34,594 nt of DNA from an uncultured Erysipelotrichaceae bacterium (GCA_910588075.1 CAJUOS010000022.1:1-34594), one strand, 5' to 3'. Shown: positions 17,023-25,431, counted from the first letter of the stretch. The notes: a model not told the origin generated them from the letters alone. Made by a program: numbers and translations.

Positions 17023-17843
17023 AACATATTTATAGTGAAAATACTCCATTTTCTTATCATGCTTTAAAAGGAGTTAATCTCAATATTAAAACAGGAAGTA
17101 TGACAGCATTAATAGGTCATACAGGAAGTGGAAAATCAACATTAATTCAACATATTAATGCTTTATTATTACCAACCTCTGGAGAAATTCAGATAGAGGA
17201 TATTATGATCACTGCAACAAATAAGCCAGAAACATTGAAACCATTAAGGAAAAAAGCAGGATTAGTTTTTCAATTTCCTGAATATCAATTGTTTGAAGAA
17301 ACAATTTTAAAAGATATTATTTTTGGACCTAAAAACTTTGGAATTTCCGAAGATGATGCAAGGAATATTGCAAAAGAGACATTAAACTTAGTTGGCTTAA
17401 ATGAATCTTATTTAGAAAAATCTCCTTTTGACTTGTCAGGTGGACAAAAAAGAAGGGTGGCAATAGCAGGAATATTGGCTATGAATCCTGATATTTTAAT
17501 ATTAGATGAACCAACAGCAGGATTGGATCCCCAAGGTGCTAAAGAAATGCTTAATTTATTTAAAAGAATTAATAAAACTGGAAAAACAGTTATTATTGTT
17601 TCCCATGATATGAATCAAGTTCTAGAGTATTGTGATGATGTCATTGTTATGCGTAATGGCAGAGTTGAGCGTCATGAAACTGTTGATCAAATATTTAAAG
17701 AAACAGAATATTTATCTTCTTTAAGTATTGATTTACCAACAATAACATCTTTTATACTTCAATTAAATGAACAGGGATTTGATATTGATTCATCAATTAA
17801 AAATGTCAATCAATTGATTAAAGAGATAGGGGGTCAACTATGA
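16998..17843 (+). CDS. ecfA2: ECF transporter ATPase EcfA2
   Basis: The second ECF ATPase, 281 residues, has Walker A GHTGSGKST (40-48), the FQFPEYQLFE Q-loop typical of EcfA2, DLSGGQKRR (145-153), Walker B ILILDEP (166-172) and VSHDM. It forms the heterodimer that couples ATP hydrolysis to EcfT movement. It overlaps ecfA1 by 25 bases and ecfT by 4, indicating coupled translation. Confidence 0.95.
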   Translation: MSITFKEVEHIYSENTPFSYHALKGVNLNIKTGSMTALIGHTGSGKSTLIQHINALLLPTSGEIQIEDIMITATNKPETLKPLRKKAGLVFQFPEYQLFEETILKDIIFGPKNFGISEDDARNIAKETLNLVGLNESYLEKSPFDLSGGQKRRVAIAGILAMNPDILILDEPTAGLDPQGAKEMLNLFKRINKTGKTVIIVSHDMNQVLEYCDDVIVMRNGRVERHETVDQIFKETEYLSSLSIDLPTITSFILQLNEQGFDIDSSIKNVNQLIKEIGGQL

Positions 17844-18640
17844 ATGGCATGATGTTAGGAAGATATATACCTTTGAATAGCTTTATTCATAAACTTGACC
17901 CTAGATTAAAGATAGGAGCTTTATTACTCTTATTAATCTCAGTCTTTTTTGATGCAGGTTTTATAGGTTATGGAATTTTAGGTATATTTGTTATTACATT
18001 AGTTCTTTTGTCTAAAATAAAAATATCACAGATTTTAAAGTCAATTAAACCTATGCTTTTTATGATGATATTTTTAATGTTTTTCAATTTATTATTTATT
18101 CAAAAAGGAACTTTATTATTTTCATTAGGATTTCTTCATATTTATGATCAAGCTTTACTTCAAACAGCTTATATATTTATTCGTCTTATACTCATAATAA
18201 TAATGACAACAGTGCTGACTGCAACAACAAAACCATTAGATTTAACATTAGGTATAGAACACTTATTAACACCATTTAAGCGAATAGGGTTCCCAACTCA
18301 TGAAGTAGCAATGATGATTTCTATTGCTTTAAGATTTATTCCTACTCTTTTAGAAGAAACACAAAGAATAATGAAAGCGCAAGCAAGTAGAGGCGTAGAG
18401 TTCTCTGAGGGAAGTTTGAAAGAAAAAATTATGTCAATTGTTTCGTTGATTATTCCATTATTTATTTCAGCATTTCAAAGAGCAGAAGATTTAGCAAATG
18501 CAATGGAAAGTCGTAATTATAATCCTGAAGCAAAACGAACTCGTTATAAGCAACTCATTTGGAAATTTTCTGATACAGTTTCGTTTATTTGTGTTATCAG
18601 TGTTTGTACATGTATTATTACTTTGAGTATAGTATTATGA
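17840..18640 (+). CDS. ecfT: ECF transporter transmembrane subunit EcfT
   Basis: The 266-residue membrane protein has several hydrophobic helices and the two EcfT coupling motifs with a Ser-Arg core (ASRG at 182-185 and ESRNY at 223-227) that dock onto the ATPases. The start overlaps the ecfA2 stop (ATGA) and its own stop overlaps truA the same way. Confidence 0.95.
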   Translation: MNGMMLGRYIPLNSFIHKLDPRLKIGALLLLLISVFFDAGFIGYGILGIFVITLVLLSKIKISQILKSIKPMLFMMIFLMFFNLLFIQKGTLLFSLGFLHIYDQALLQTAYIFIRLILIIIMTTVLTATTKPLDLTLGIEHLLTPFKRIGFPTHEVAMMISIALRFIPTLLEETQRIMKAQASRGVEFSEGSLKEKIMSIVSLIIPLFISAFQRAEDLANAMESRNYNPEAKRTRYKQLIWKFSDTVSFICVISVCTCIITLSIVL

Positions 18641-19371
18641 GAATAAAATGTATAGTAAGTTATGATGGAAGCCATTTTCATGGTTTTCAAATTCAAAATA
18701 AACAACGAACTGTTCAAGGAGAAATTCAGAAAGCATTAAAAAAAATAAATGAGGAAGATATTGTTATACATGCATCAGGAAGAACTGATGCAAAAGTTCA
18801 TGCTGTTCATCAAGTCTTTCATTTTGATACAAGAAAAAAATTACCAGAAGAACAATGGAAAAGGGCAATTAATCATTTTATGCCAAATGATATTTATATT
18901 CTAGAAGCAAAATATGTTGATGATGAATTTCATTCACGATATAGTGCAAAGAAAAAGGAATATAGGTATTATTTGAATATGAATGAATATAATCCGTTTG
19001 AAACAAATTATATTTTTCAGTATGGAAGAAAGTTAGATATTGAATTAATGCAAAAGGCATCAGCTATCTTCTTAGGTGAGCATGATTTTGCTTCATTTTG
19101 TAGTTATGATCAGTATGGGAACACAATTCGTACATTATATTCGTTTGATATAGAGGAAAAAAATGGAGTAGTTACATTTATTTTGACAGGAAATGGATTT
19201 AGAAGATATATGGTAAGACATTTAGTTGGGGGACTAATACAAGTTGGAGCAAAACGTATTTCCAGGGAAATATTGTTAGAAATGCTCGAAAGTTGTGGAA
19301 AAAAGAAGTGCTTATTTAAAGCAAAGCCACAAGGATTATATTTACAAGAGGTATATTATGAAGAAAGTTAA
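18637..19371 (+). CDS. truA: tRNA pseudouridine(38-40) synthase TruA
   Basis: TruA isomerises uridines 38-40 in the anticodon stem-loop. The 244-residue protein begins MRIKCIVSYDGSHFHGFQIQ and has the catalytic aspartate D51 in GRTDAKVHA. It also carries NGFRRYMVRHLVGGLIQVG near its C-terminus. ATG 18637 overlaps the ecfT stop (ATGA), a better choice than an in-frame ATG at 18589 inside ecfT. Truncation is not evident. Confidence 0.96.
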   Translation: MRIKCIVSYDGSHFHGFQIQNKQRTVQGEIQKALKKINEEDIVIHASGRTDAKVHAVHQVFHFDTRKKLPEEQWKRAINHFMPNDIYILEAKYVDDEFHSRYSAKKKEYRYYLNMNEYNPFETNYIFQYGRKLDIELMQKASAIFLGEHDFASFCSYDQYGNTIRTLYSFDIEEKNGVVTFILTGNGFRRYMVRHLVGGLIQVGAKRISREILLEMLESCGKKKCLFKAKPQGLYLQEVYYEES

Positions 19372-20242
19372 TTATCATACACATACATATCGTTGTGGAC
19401 ATGCAAATGGTTCAGAAGAAGATATGATTAAAGCTGCAATAAATTTAAGAATAGAAAAACTAGGAATATGTTGTCATGTTCCATTACCCAATTATCGTTG
19501 GCATCTTATAAAATCGATACCTTTTATTAGAAATATCAGAAGTATATATTCATTATGTAGGGCTTTTGTAACTGGAGGTCCTAATATGCGTATGCCATAT
19601 AAGCAATTAGATGAACATTTACAACTAGTCAAAGAATATAAAGAAAAATATAAGGATGATATAGAAATATATCAAGGATTTGAAGCAGAAGGGATGAAAG
19701 AATATTTTCATTTTTATCAAACTTTATTAGATGAAAATAAGGTTGATTATTTAATTTTAGGACATCACTTCCATAAACATTGTATACATAGTGATTATTT
19801 TGGTAAGGATAAAATGACAAAAAAAGATATTTATCAATATTGTAATGATGTTGAACAAGCTATTGAAACAAAGTTATTTAGTTATATAGCACATCCAGAT
19901 TTATTCTTAACAGGATATCATGATTTTGGTATCGATATGCAAACAGTTTCTAGAAGAATTTGTGAAAAGGCTAAACTTTATAATATTCCTTTAGAAGTTA
20001 ATGCTGGTGGAATGAGAAAAGGATTGATAGAGGTTAATGGGGAACAACTTTATACATACCCAAATATATATTTTTGGAAGATTGCAAGTGAAGTGGGAAA
20101 TGATGTTATTTTAGGTTTTGATGCACATGATCCATCAGATTTTAATGATGGTATGTATTATCAAATGCTAAAGTTTGCTGAAGAGAATCATTTGCATGTT
20201 ATTAATGATTTTGAGTTTTTAAAAGGAATAAAAAAAGTGTAA
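19358..20242 (+). CDS. PHP-domain phosphatase, histidinol-phosphatase-like
   Basis: The 294-residue protein begins with HTHTYRCGH (residues 7-15), the PHP metal site, followed by H40, LGHHFHKH, the metal-binding AHPDLF, EVNAGG and GFDAHDP. These fit the HisK/HisJ histidinol-phosphatase family. No histidine genes are nearby, so the substrate may be another phosphate ester. ATG 19358 has AGAGGT upstream and lies within the last 14 bases of truA; an in-frame upstream ATG at 19295 is less likely. It ends the operon; no strong terminator follows. Confidence 0.85.
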   Translation: MKKVNYHTHTYRCGHANGSEEDMIKAAINLRIEKLGICCHVPLPNYRWHLIKSIPFIRNIRSIYSLCRAFVTGGPNMRMPYKQLDEHLQLVKEYKEKYKDDIEIYQGFEAEGMKEYFHFYQTLLDENKVDYLILGHHFHKHCIHSDYFGKDKMTKKDIYQYCNDVEQAIETKLFSYIAHPDLFLTGYHDFGIDMQTVSRRICEKAKLYNIPLEVNAGGMRKGLIEVNGEQLYTYPNIYFWKIASEVGNDVILGFDAHDPSDFNDGMYYQMLKFAEENHLHVINDFEFLKGIKKV

Positions 20243-20301
20243 TTAGTCTATACAGATATTAATATATTTTAATTTTTAATTGAAGAAAATGAGGAATGGT
20301 G

Positions 20302-20329
20302 TTGACAAAATAGGCAATGTTGTTATAAT
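20302..20329 (+). promoter_or_regulatory. Promoter of rplM-rpsI
   Basis: TTGACA (20302-20307) and TATAAT (20324-20329) are separated by 16 bp. Both hexamers match consensus, as expected for a highly expressed ribosomal operon. Confidence 0.85.
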
Positions 20330-20335
20330 AATAGT

Positions 20336-20376
20336 TGCCTTATTTTAACATTTGTAGCCCCGGAAACTACAGGAGG
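20336..20376 (+). promoter_or_regulatory. rplM leader hairpin (L13-leader-like)
   Basis: TGTAG (20353-20357) pairs with CTACA (20367-20371) around CCCCGGAAA, ending at the AGGAGG of rplM. The position and loop are consistent with the L13 leader known upstream of rplM in Bacillota, thought to let L13 control its own operon. Confidence 0.6.
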
Positions 20377-20383
20377 ATTAAAA

Positions 20384-20821
20384 ATGAGACAAACAACTAT
20401 GGCTAAAGAAGCCACAATTGAACGTAAATGGTATGTTGTTGATGCTGAAGGGTTAACTTTAGGTCGTTTAGCATCAGAAGTAGCATCTGTATTAAGAGGA
20501 AAACATAAACCAACTTATACACCACATGTAGATACTGGTGATTATGTTATTATTGTTAATGCAGAAAAAGTAGTGATGAGTGGTAAAAAACTTGATTCAG
20601 TAAAATACTATCATCATACTGGATGGTTAGGTGGTTTAAAAGTAAAAACTGCTCGCCAATTCCAAGAATCTGATCCTACAGGATTTGTAGAAGCAGCTGT
20701 TAAAGGTATGTTACCTCATAACACACTTGGAAGAAAACAAGGGATGAAATTATTTGTTTACACTGGTAGTGAACATCCACACGCAGCACAAAAACCAGTA
20801 GAGTTAAAAATTAAGGGATAG
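20384..20821 (+). CDS. rplM: 50S ribosomal protein L13
   Basis: The 145-residue protein has RKWYVVDAEGLTLGRLASEV, GKHKPTYTPHVDTGDYVIIVN and AVKGMLPHNTLGR, typical of L13, an early large-subunit assembly protein. AGGAGG 7 bases before ATG 20384 supports this start, giving MRQTTMAKEA; an ATG at 20399 has no such site. Confidence 0.98.
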   Translation: MRQTTMAKEATIERKWYVVDAEGLTLGRLASEVASVLRGKHKPTYTPHVDTGDYVIIVNAEKVVMSGKKLDSVKYYHHTGWLGGLKVKTARQFQESDPTGFVEAAVKGMLPHNTLGRKQGMKLFVYTGSEHPHAAQKPVELKIKG

Positions 20822-20833
20822 GAGGACGAGAAA

Positions 20834-21226
20834 ATGGCTAATGTACAATACAGAGGAACTGGACGTAGAAAGTCTTCAGTAGCACGTGTTATTTTAACAC
20901 CAGGTGCAGGAAAAATTGTTATTAATGGTAGAGAAGCTAAAGATTATTTACCATCAGATGTATTATTAATGATCGTCAACCAACCACTTGAATTAACTGG
21001 AACAACTGGTAAGTTTGATGTGTCAGTAAACGTTTATGGTGGAGGTTATACAGGTCAAGCTGGAGCAATCCGTCATGGTATTTCTAGAGCTTTATTAGAA
21101 GCTGGTTCTGATTATAGACCAGTATTAAAAGCTGCAGGATTATTAACTCGTGATGCACGTGTTAAAGAACGTAAGAAATATGGTCTTAAAGCTGCACGTA
21201 GAGCACCACAATTCTCTAAACGTTAA
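20834..21226 (+). CDS. rpsI: 30S ribosomal protein S9
   Basis: The 130-residue protein has GTGRRKSSVARVILTPG, GGGYTGQAGAIRHGISRALL and the C-terminal tail ending FSKR, whose last arginine touches the P-site tRNA. AGGAGGA precedes ATG. The last codons (FSKR and stop) lie within the core repeat used by the downstream integrated elements, so the protein end is regenerated by each insertion. Confidence 0.98.
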   Translation: MANVQYRGTGRRKSSVARVILTPGAGKIVINGREAKDYLPSDVLLMIVNQPLELTGTTGKFDVSVNVYGGGYTGQAGAIRHGISRALLEAGSDYRPVLKAAGLLTRDARVKERKKYGLKAARRAPQFSKR

Positions 21227-21227
21227 T
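21212..21227 (+). repeat. attL-like core at the rpsI 3' end
   Basis: TTCTCTAAACGTTAAT here recurs exactly at 24334-24349, and its last 12 bases recur at 25639-25650. Just inside the element, CGTTT (21233-21237) and AGAGAA (21242-21247) mirror AAACG and TTCTCT, making an imperfect dyad like a tyrosine-recombinase core site. Confidence 0.65.
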
Positions 21228-21255
21228 TTATACGTTTATTCAGAGAAATTCAAAG

Positions 21256-21312
21256 AAACTCAAATCAAAAAAAGTCAGTATTTATTGGCTTTTACTCGAT
21301 TTGAGTTTTTTT
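21256..21312 (+). terminator. Terminator after rpsI (element-borne)
   Basis: AAACTCAAATC (21256-21266) pairs with GATTTGAGTTT (21298-21308), with an inner AAAGTCA/TGGCTTT helix, and a T-tract follows. It lies on the element side of the rpsI core, so it probably replaced the native terminator. Confidence 0.85.
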
Positions 21313-21443
21313 CTGTTTGCATAAAATAAAAGTGGTATGCAACATATATACGACAAGTATGCAGCAAAGTTCTCACCACATATTCTCAAATATGCAACAC
21401 TATAAAAAAGGAACTTCAATTTAGAAGTTACTATGAATATTTG

Positions 21444-21629
21444 TTATTTTATTTCTTCAGTGATTAAATTAGAGATTTTATCGCTAAACTCTTTTACAAG
21501 TTCAGTATTGTTAATGACTATTTTATTAAATTTCTTCTCATTTCTTTTCTTTGATAAGACTAAATCAACGGTTAATGGATTTGTTTTTAATTCATTACCC
21601 TTTAATAATGTTTTAGGTCTTGATACAGT
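21444..21629 (-). pseudogene. Minus-strand C-terminal gene fragment
   Basis: On the minus strand 61 codons are open, with no start codon and a stop upstream at 21630. The reading is hydrophilic and protein-like (LKGNELKTNPLTVDLVLS, then NTELVKEFSDKISNLI, ending TEEIK). The plus-strand reading of the same DNA is unusually hydrophobic. I do not recognise the family. It may be the tail of a gene truncated during rearrangement. Confidence 0.3.
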
Positions 21630-21961
21630 TTATAAATGCTTTTAAAAGTAGAAATGATAACCATGAAAAATTAATTTTAAAGTACTTAAATAGAATTGAA
21701 GAAGATCGTTTTTATTTGTACCGAGAGCAGTTATTAAGTGATGAATTATGGTTTAGGTTAAAAGATATTCAATTTACATACAGTGTAATTATCTCTAGAA
21801 GTACAGAACATGATTATATCAAGTTCATTGGTATTGGATATACTGATTTATATCAATATTTAGAGAAAATTGAGTTTTTAAAATGGCTAACATCTACTAG
21901 ATATAAAGCAGACTATATGAATGCATTAGAAAATCCACACAATGTCGTTAAATGTTTTTAA
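21617..21961 (+). pseudogene. Unrecognised C-terminal fragment
   Basis: About 114 codons are open after a TAG at 21614. No ATG or ribosome binding site precedes it; the only near start is TTG 21620. The protein is rich in aromatic and charged residues (FYLYREQLLSDELWFRL, then FIGIGYTDLYQYLEKIEFLK). It abuts the minus-strand fragment, so both are probably broken ends of genes. No family is recognised. Confidence 0.35.
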
Positions 21962-22060
21962 TATAATTGCAAAAACAGGTGAACGATAATTGAACTATAA
22001 ATTTTTAGATAATATGTATTAAAAATTTTCACGAGAATGGGGTAAATTTCGAACATTAAT

Positions 22061-22106
22061 AACACTAGAAATTATAAGAGAAATATTATGAATTCTAGTG
22101 TTTTTT
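22061..22106 (+). terminator. Terminator in the accessory region
   Basis: AACACTAGAA (22061-22070) pairs perfectly with TTCTAGTGTT (22093-22102), followed by T. It lies about 100 bases after the 21617 fragment and before the next gene. Confidence 0.8.
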
Positions 22107-22230
22107 GTTTGCAGTTAATTGTGTTGAAAAAATATATATGATAGAATTTGAAATGTATTAATGAATAATGCTATTATTTTATAATTATAAATTTTTGAGA
22201 ATATATTTGCGAATATTGGGAGGATTTAAA

Positions 22231-23208
22231 ATGACTTTAATTGATTTAAAATTAGATGATATGCTAGATTTTAATAATGTTTTTACCACATGGACAACTG
22301 TTGTTTTTGGAATTTTAGGTATTGTTATTGCATTATCAATTTACAATATTTACAGATCAAAAAAAGATGTTGATGAGGCATTGTCAGAATATAAAAAAAT
22401 AATAGAAGAATCAAAGAATAAATTAGAAAAAGTGGAAGAAATGGAAACTAAGCTGGAGAAGACCTATGAAATAAATAATATTCTTTCTAGTGTTATAATG
22501 AATATTTCTGAGAAAAACTACTGGTTTGCAATAGATAGTATTAAAAAAGCTCTTGAAATTGATAGTAATAATGTACTGTTTAACTATTATTATGCAAGAT
22601 GTTCTTTTTTGGAAGTTCAAAAAATAGAAGAGAATAGAAAAGAAAACAATGAGGAAATGTCAGAAAAAGATATTGAATTAGCATTTGAGAGCTTAGAAGC
22701 GTATTTAAAAGTGTTAAATAACATAACGGAAGATCAACAAAATACATATAATTTAGGAGTACTTTTTCCTAATATAAATATCTATGAAATGACAACCCTC
22801 TCTTTGGTTTTATTAAATTCAAATGAATGTGGTACGTATCTCGATATTGTAAGGAAGGTATTAGAAGAAATGAGAAAAGAGATGCAAATAAAACAGATTC
22901 AGGATTTTGCGTATATGGAGCAAACAGATGTTTCACTCATGAATTATCGATGCTTATTAAAAGAATTAGGATTAAAAATGTTATATGAGAATAATAGTTT
23001 TGGAGTAAATATATTAGATGAATATTTAACTATAGCTAGTTATTCGAAATATTATCTTGATACATATGAAAATGATGAAATATTAGATACTCTTGATAGA
23101 CTTATTGAGTTTAATAAATATGATAGCAGTGCACAAAGTAAGTATATAGGGATAAAGACCGTTATTCAAAAAGAAATTGAAGATTATGGTGAAAATGGAA
23201 GTGACTAA
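22231..23208 (+). CDS. Membrane-anchored coiled-coil protein of unknown function
   Basis: This 325-residue protein has a single N-terminal membrane helix (about 21-41), a coiled coil (about 44-85) and a helical C-terminal part with a TPR-like pair near 92-130 (FAIDSIKKALEIDSNNVLFNYYYA-type pattern, split here by description) and acidic linkers. I place the start at ATG 22231, which has GGGAGG 7 bases upstream, rather than an in-frame ATG at 22168. It is the only long intact frame in element 1. The topology suggests a scaffold or a partner in a defence-like system, but no family is recognised and no function is claimed. Confidence 0.75.
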   Translation: MTLIDLKLDDMLDFNNVFTTWTTVVFGILGIVIALSIYNIYRSKKDVDEALSEYKKIIEESKNKLEKVEEMETKLEKTYEINNILSSVIMNISEKNYWFAIDSIKKALEIDSNNVLFNYYYARCSFLEVQKIEENRKENNEEMSEKDIELAFESLEAYLKVLNNITEDQQNTYNLGVLFPNINIYEMTTLSLVLLNSNECGTYLDIVRKVLEEMRKEMQIKQIQDFAYMEQTDVSLMNYRCLLKELGLKMLYENNSFGVNILDEYLTIASYSKYYLDTYENDEILDTLDRLIEFNKYDSSAQSKYIGIKTVIQKEIEDYGENGSD

Positions 23209-23343
23209 TAAGTCTCCATTAGAAATTTAAGAGTTTGAAAATATATAGATTGTCAACTGATATGGTTTTAATTCAATTTGATCCAAATACTGGGGTATTA
23301 TACAATGAAATTTTTATAAGAAAGTAGAGGTATATATATCAAT

Positions 23344-23925
23344 ATGGTTGCAAAGAAAGTCATAAAAGAGATAGATTCTATCATTAAAGAAATATGAATG
23401 AAAAATATATAAAAAGATTACAGTGATTTCTATTTGTTGAGAGAGGACAGTTTAAAGTGTAGTTTCTATTTTCATCTAAGAAAAAAATTATCAACAATTT
23501 TAAAAGAGAATAATCTTCGTATATATTCTGAGTATTATTTCTTTGATTTAAAATATAGAGCTGATATTGCAATTGTTCAAATAAATCCGTATGGTGAAAA
23601 ATACTATTTAAAAGATATGGTTGCTGATGTAGTTGCAATAATCGAATTAAAATATATAGGAGATGGTTCTAAAACAACCGAAAATTGGCTAAAAAAAGAT
23701 TTAACAAAAATTAAAAATTATATTCAAAAAGGAAGACACTCCTACCAGTTTTATTTTGCTGATATTTATGAAGTAGAATGTAGTACATTGAAATGGATGG
23801 ATAAGAGAAATTCGAATAATTGGGCAAAAGGATATGTGACAGAACTAAATGCTGGATATAAAGAAGGAAAAATGGTTTTTGAAATCAATTCTTATAACGA
23901 AATGAATTCTAATTTTAATTATTAA
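23344..23925 (+). pseudogene. PD-(D/E)XK nuclease-like protein with in-frame stops near the start
   Basis: From TTG 23434 a 163-residue frame is open. It has a pattern of the PD-(D/E)XK fold: D44 in YRADIAIV, then E71 and K73 in AIIELKY, a known nuclease core. The same frame continues upstream as protein-like sequence to ATG 23344 (MVAKKVIKEIDSIIKEI, then a TGA at 23395, MKNI, a TAA at 23410, then KDYSDFY). So the gene probably began at 23344 and gained two nonsense codons. A short form from TTG 23434 has no clear ribosome binding site. The ELK motif suggests a nuclease, but the fold is inferred from one motif only. Confidence 0.45.
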
Positions 23926-24333
23926 CTATTATTTAAAAGCAATACATTTGAAGTAACTTTTAAAATGAGAGTGAAAGAATAGACGGTATGTCAAGCGACG
24001 GTAGGGAATATCAAGTTGAAAGATTAAGAAGAAAATTTGGAATGAAAAAGTCTGAAGAGATACTTCATGTATTCTGTCTGCATTTAATAAATTTTTATTA
24101 CATAAGAGAACTATATCCTTTTGCAAGGGAAAATAAATCTACGAATAAAAAAATGTTTCGAACATAAATGTGATTACTATAAACAATTTTCTCAAAAGAA
24201 ATTTAATGGGTTCAGACATGAGAAAAAGAGAAAAAAGTTAAATAGTAGTTTAGTGTAGTTCTGGGTTATTTAGGCAATGCAACAAGTATGCAACAAAAAT
24301 ATCAAAAAGCATTGATTTTATTGTATATTGAAG
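23926..24333. other. Stretch with no confident gene; one small ORF
   Basis: The only frame of note is 59 codons at 23988-24167 (MSSDGREYQVERLRRKFGMK at the start), without a convincing ribosome binding site. The reading is basic and plausible as a degraded gene end but is unrecognised. The right end holds the ATGCAAC motifs described under the element. Confidence 0.4.
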
Positions 24334-24337
24334 TTCT

Positions 24338-24397
24338 CTAAACGTTAATCAAAGCAAATACGAAGAAAGATTCAAGATTATCTTGGATCTTTTTTTG
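24338..24397 (+). repeat. 60-bp direct repeat, copy A (att core plus terminator)
   Basis: This copy begins with CTAAACGTTAAT, preceded by TTCT as in rpsI, and runs through a terminator: AGATTCAAGA (24368-24377) pairs with TCTTGGATCT (24381-24390), then T8. It matches copy B (25639-25698) at 56 of 60 positions. Either copy may be derived from the native rpsI terminator. Confidence 0.85.
24368..24397 (+). terminator. Terminator inside repeat copy A
   Basis: A 10-bp stem (one T-G wobble) with a TTA loop is followed by eight T. It lies 19 bases after the second copy of the rpsI stop region. Confidence 0.85.
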
Positions 24398-24474
24398 TGC
24401 CTTTTAATGAAATAAGAGTAAGTTAGGGGTATAATATACTAATTAATAAAATTTAAAATGAAGAAGGTGATATT

Positions 24475-25431
24475 ATGGTTGATATAATAGAAAGAAATGA
24501 AATTATACAATTTAAGGATGGAGATTTTGTATTAGATGTTAATGTTTCTCCTGATAGTGAAACAGTTTGGTAAAATCAAAAACAAATAGCTAGTTTGTTT
24601 GGAATTGATAGAACTGTTGTTGGGAGACATATTAGAAATATTTTCAAATCAGGAGAACTAGATGAAAATAGCATGTGTGCAAATTTTGCACATATGGGTA
24701 AACTTAGTGTTCAAGAATATAATGTAAAGTATTACAATTTAGATGTTATTCTTGCTGTTGATTATAGAACAAATTCAACTAAAGGTATTCTTTTTAGAAA
24801 ATGCGCTAATAACATATTAAGAGAATATTTATTAAAAGGATATGTTATTGATGATAGACGCTTTTAAGATATTGAATACATTAGTAAAATGTTTAATTAA
24901 TACAAAGAAGCAGATGGAAAACTATCAACGAGTGATGATATGTTAGAGTTTTTAAAAGCTTATCAAAGAGTATTTAAAATACTAGATGATTATGATCATC
25001 ATATTTTATAAGTCCCTGAAGGACAAAAAGACGTTTATGTCATTCAATATGATGAATGTATAAAATTGATACACAATACAATGTTTGCAAATCAAGGAGA
25101 TCAATTTGCGATAGAAAGAGATGATTCATTTAAAAGCAGTATATCAACCATATATCAAAGCTTTGGAGGGAATGACTTATATTCAACACTTGAAGATAAA
25201 GCAAGTACATTATTATATTTTATTGTTAAAAACCATAGCTTTATTGATGGTAACAAGAGGATACGAGCAACTATATTTTTATACTTTTTGGAAAAGAATA
25301 ATGCCTTATATAAAGAGGAAAAAGAAAGAATTAATAATGACACATTGACTACTTTAATAATACTAGTAGCAACGTCTAGACCAGAAGATAAGGATATTAT
25401 GATGCAACTTATTAAGACAATTATTAAATAA
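24475..25431 (+). pseudogene. RhuM-type virulence protein with C-terminal Fic/Doc domain, four in-frame TAA
   Basis: The frame from ATG 24475 (AAGAAGGTGA upstream) gives 318 codons. The N-terminal part matches the RhuM family (IASLFGIDRTVVGRHIRNIF, CANFAHMGK, VKYYNLDVILAVDYR). The C-terminal part has a Fic/Doc core, NHSFIDGNKRIRATIFLYFL, the motif of nucleotide-transferring Fic enzymes. TAA codons at 24571, 24865, 24898 and 25009 interrupt it, with no frameshift anywhere. At the first the family usually has Leu (VWLNQKQ-like), at the last Gln (LQVPEG-like). RhuM-Fic genes are often carried on mobile elements, with possible toxin roles. I regard it as a pseudogene. Confidence 0.75.

Larger units (their letters stand above)
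21228..24349. mobile_element. Remnant of an integrated element at rpsI (element 1)
   Basis: The interval is bounded by exact 16-bp copies of the rpsI tail. Just inside the ends are repeated motifs: TATGCAAC at 21336-21343 and 21391-21398, ACAAGTATGCAGC at 21353-21365 on the left; ATGCAAC at 24277-24283 and ACAAGTATGCAAC at 24282-24294 on the right. These look like integrase arm sites. No integrase, excisionase, replication or conjugation gene can be recognised in the 3.1 kb, so it seems a deletion remnant. The genes inside are unrelated to the ribosomal operons and more AT-rich. Confidence 0.55.

Noticed and set aside
21433..21645. 70-codon plus-strand ORF with a hydrophobic product
   Set aside because: No ribosome binding site, composition rich in Phe, Leu and Ser; the minus-strand reading of the same DNA is more protein-like.
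23262..23327. 21-codon frame reading MVLIQFDPNTGVLYNEIFIR
   Set aside because: Too short, without ribosome binding site; may be a gene remnant but cannot be supported.
22047..24165. TTTCGAACAT shared at 22047 and 24156
   Set aside because: A ten-base match in AT-rich DNA over 3 kb is not significant and lies in no consistent structure.
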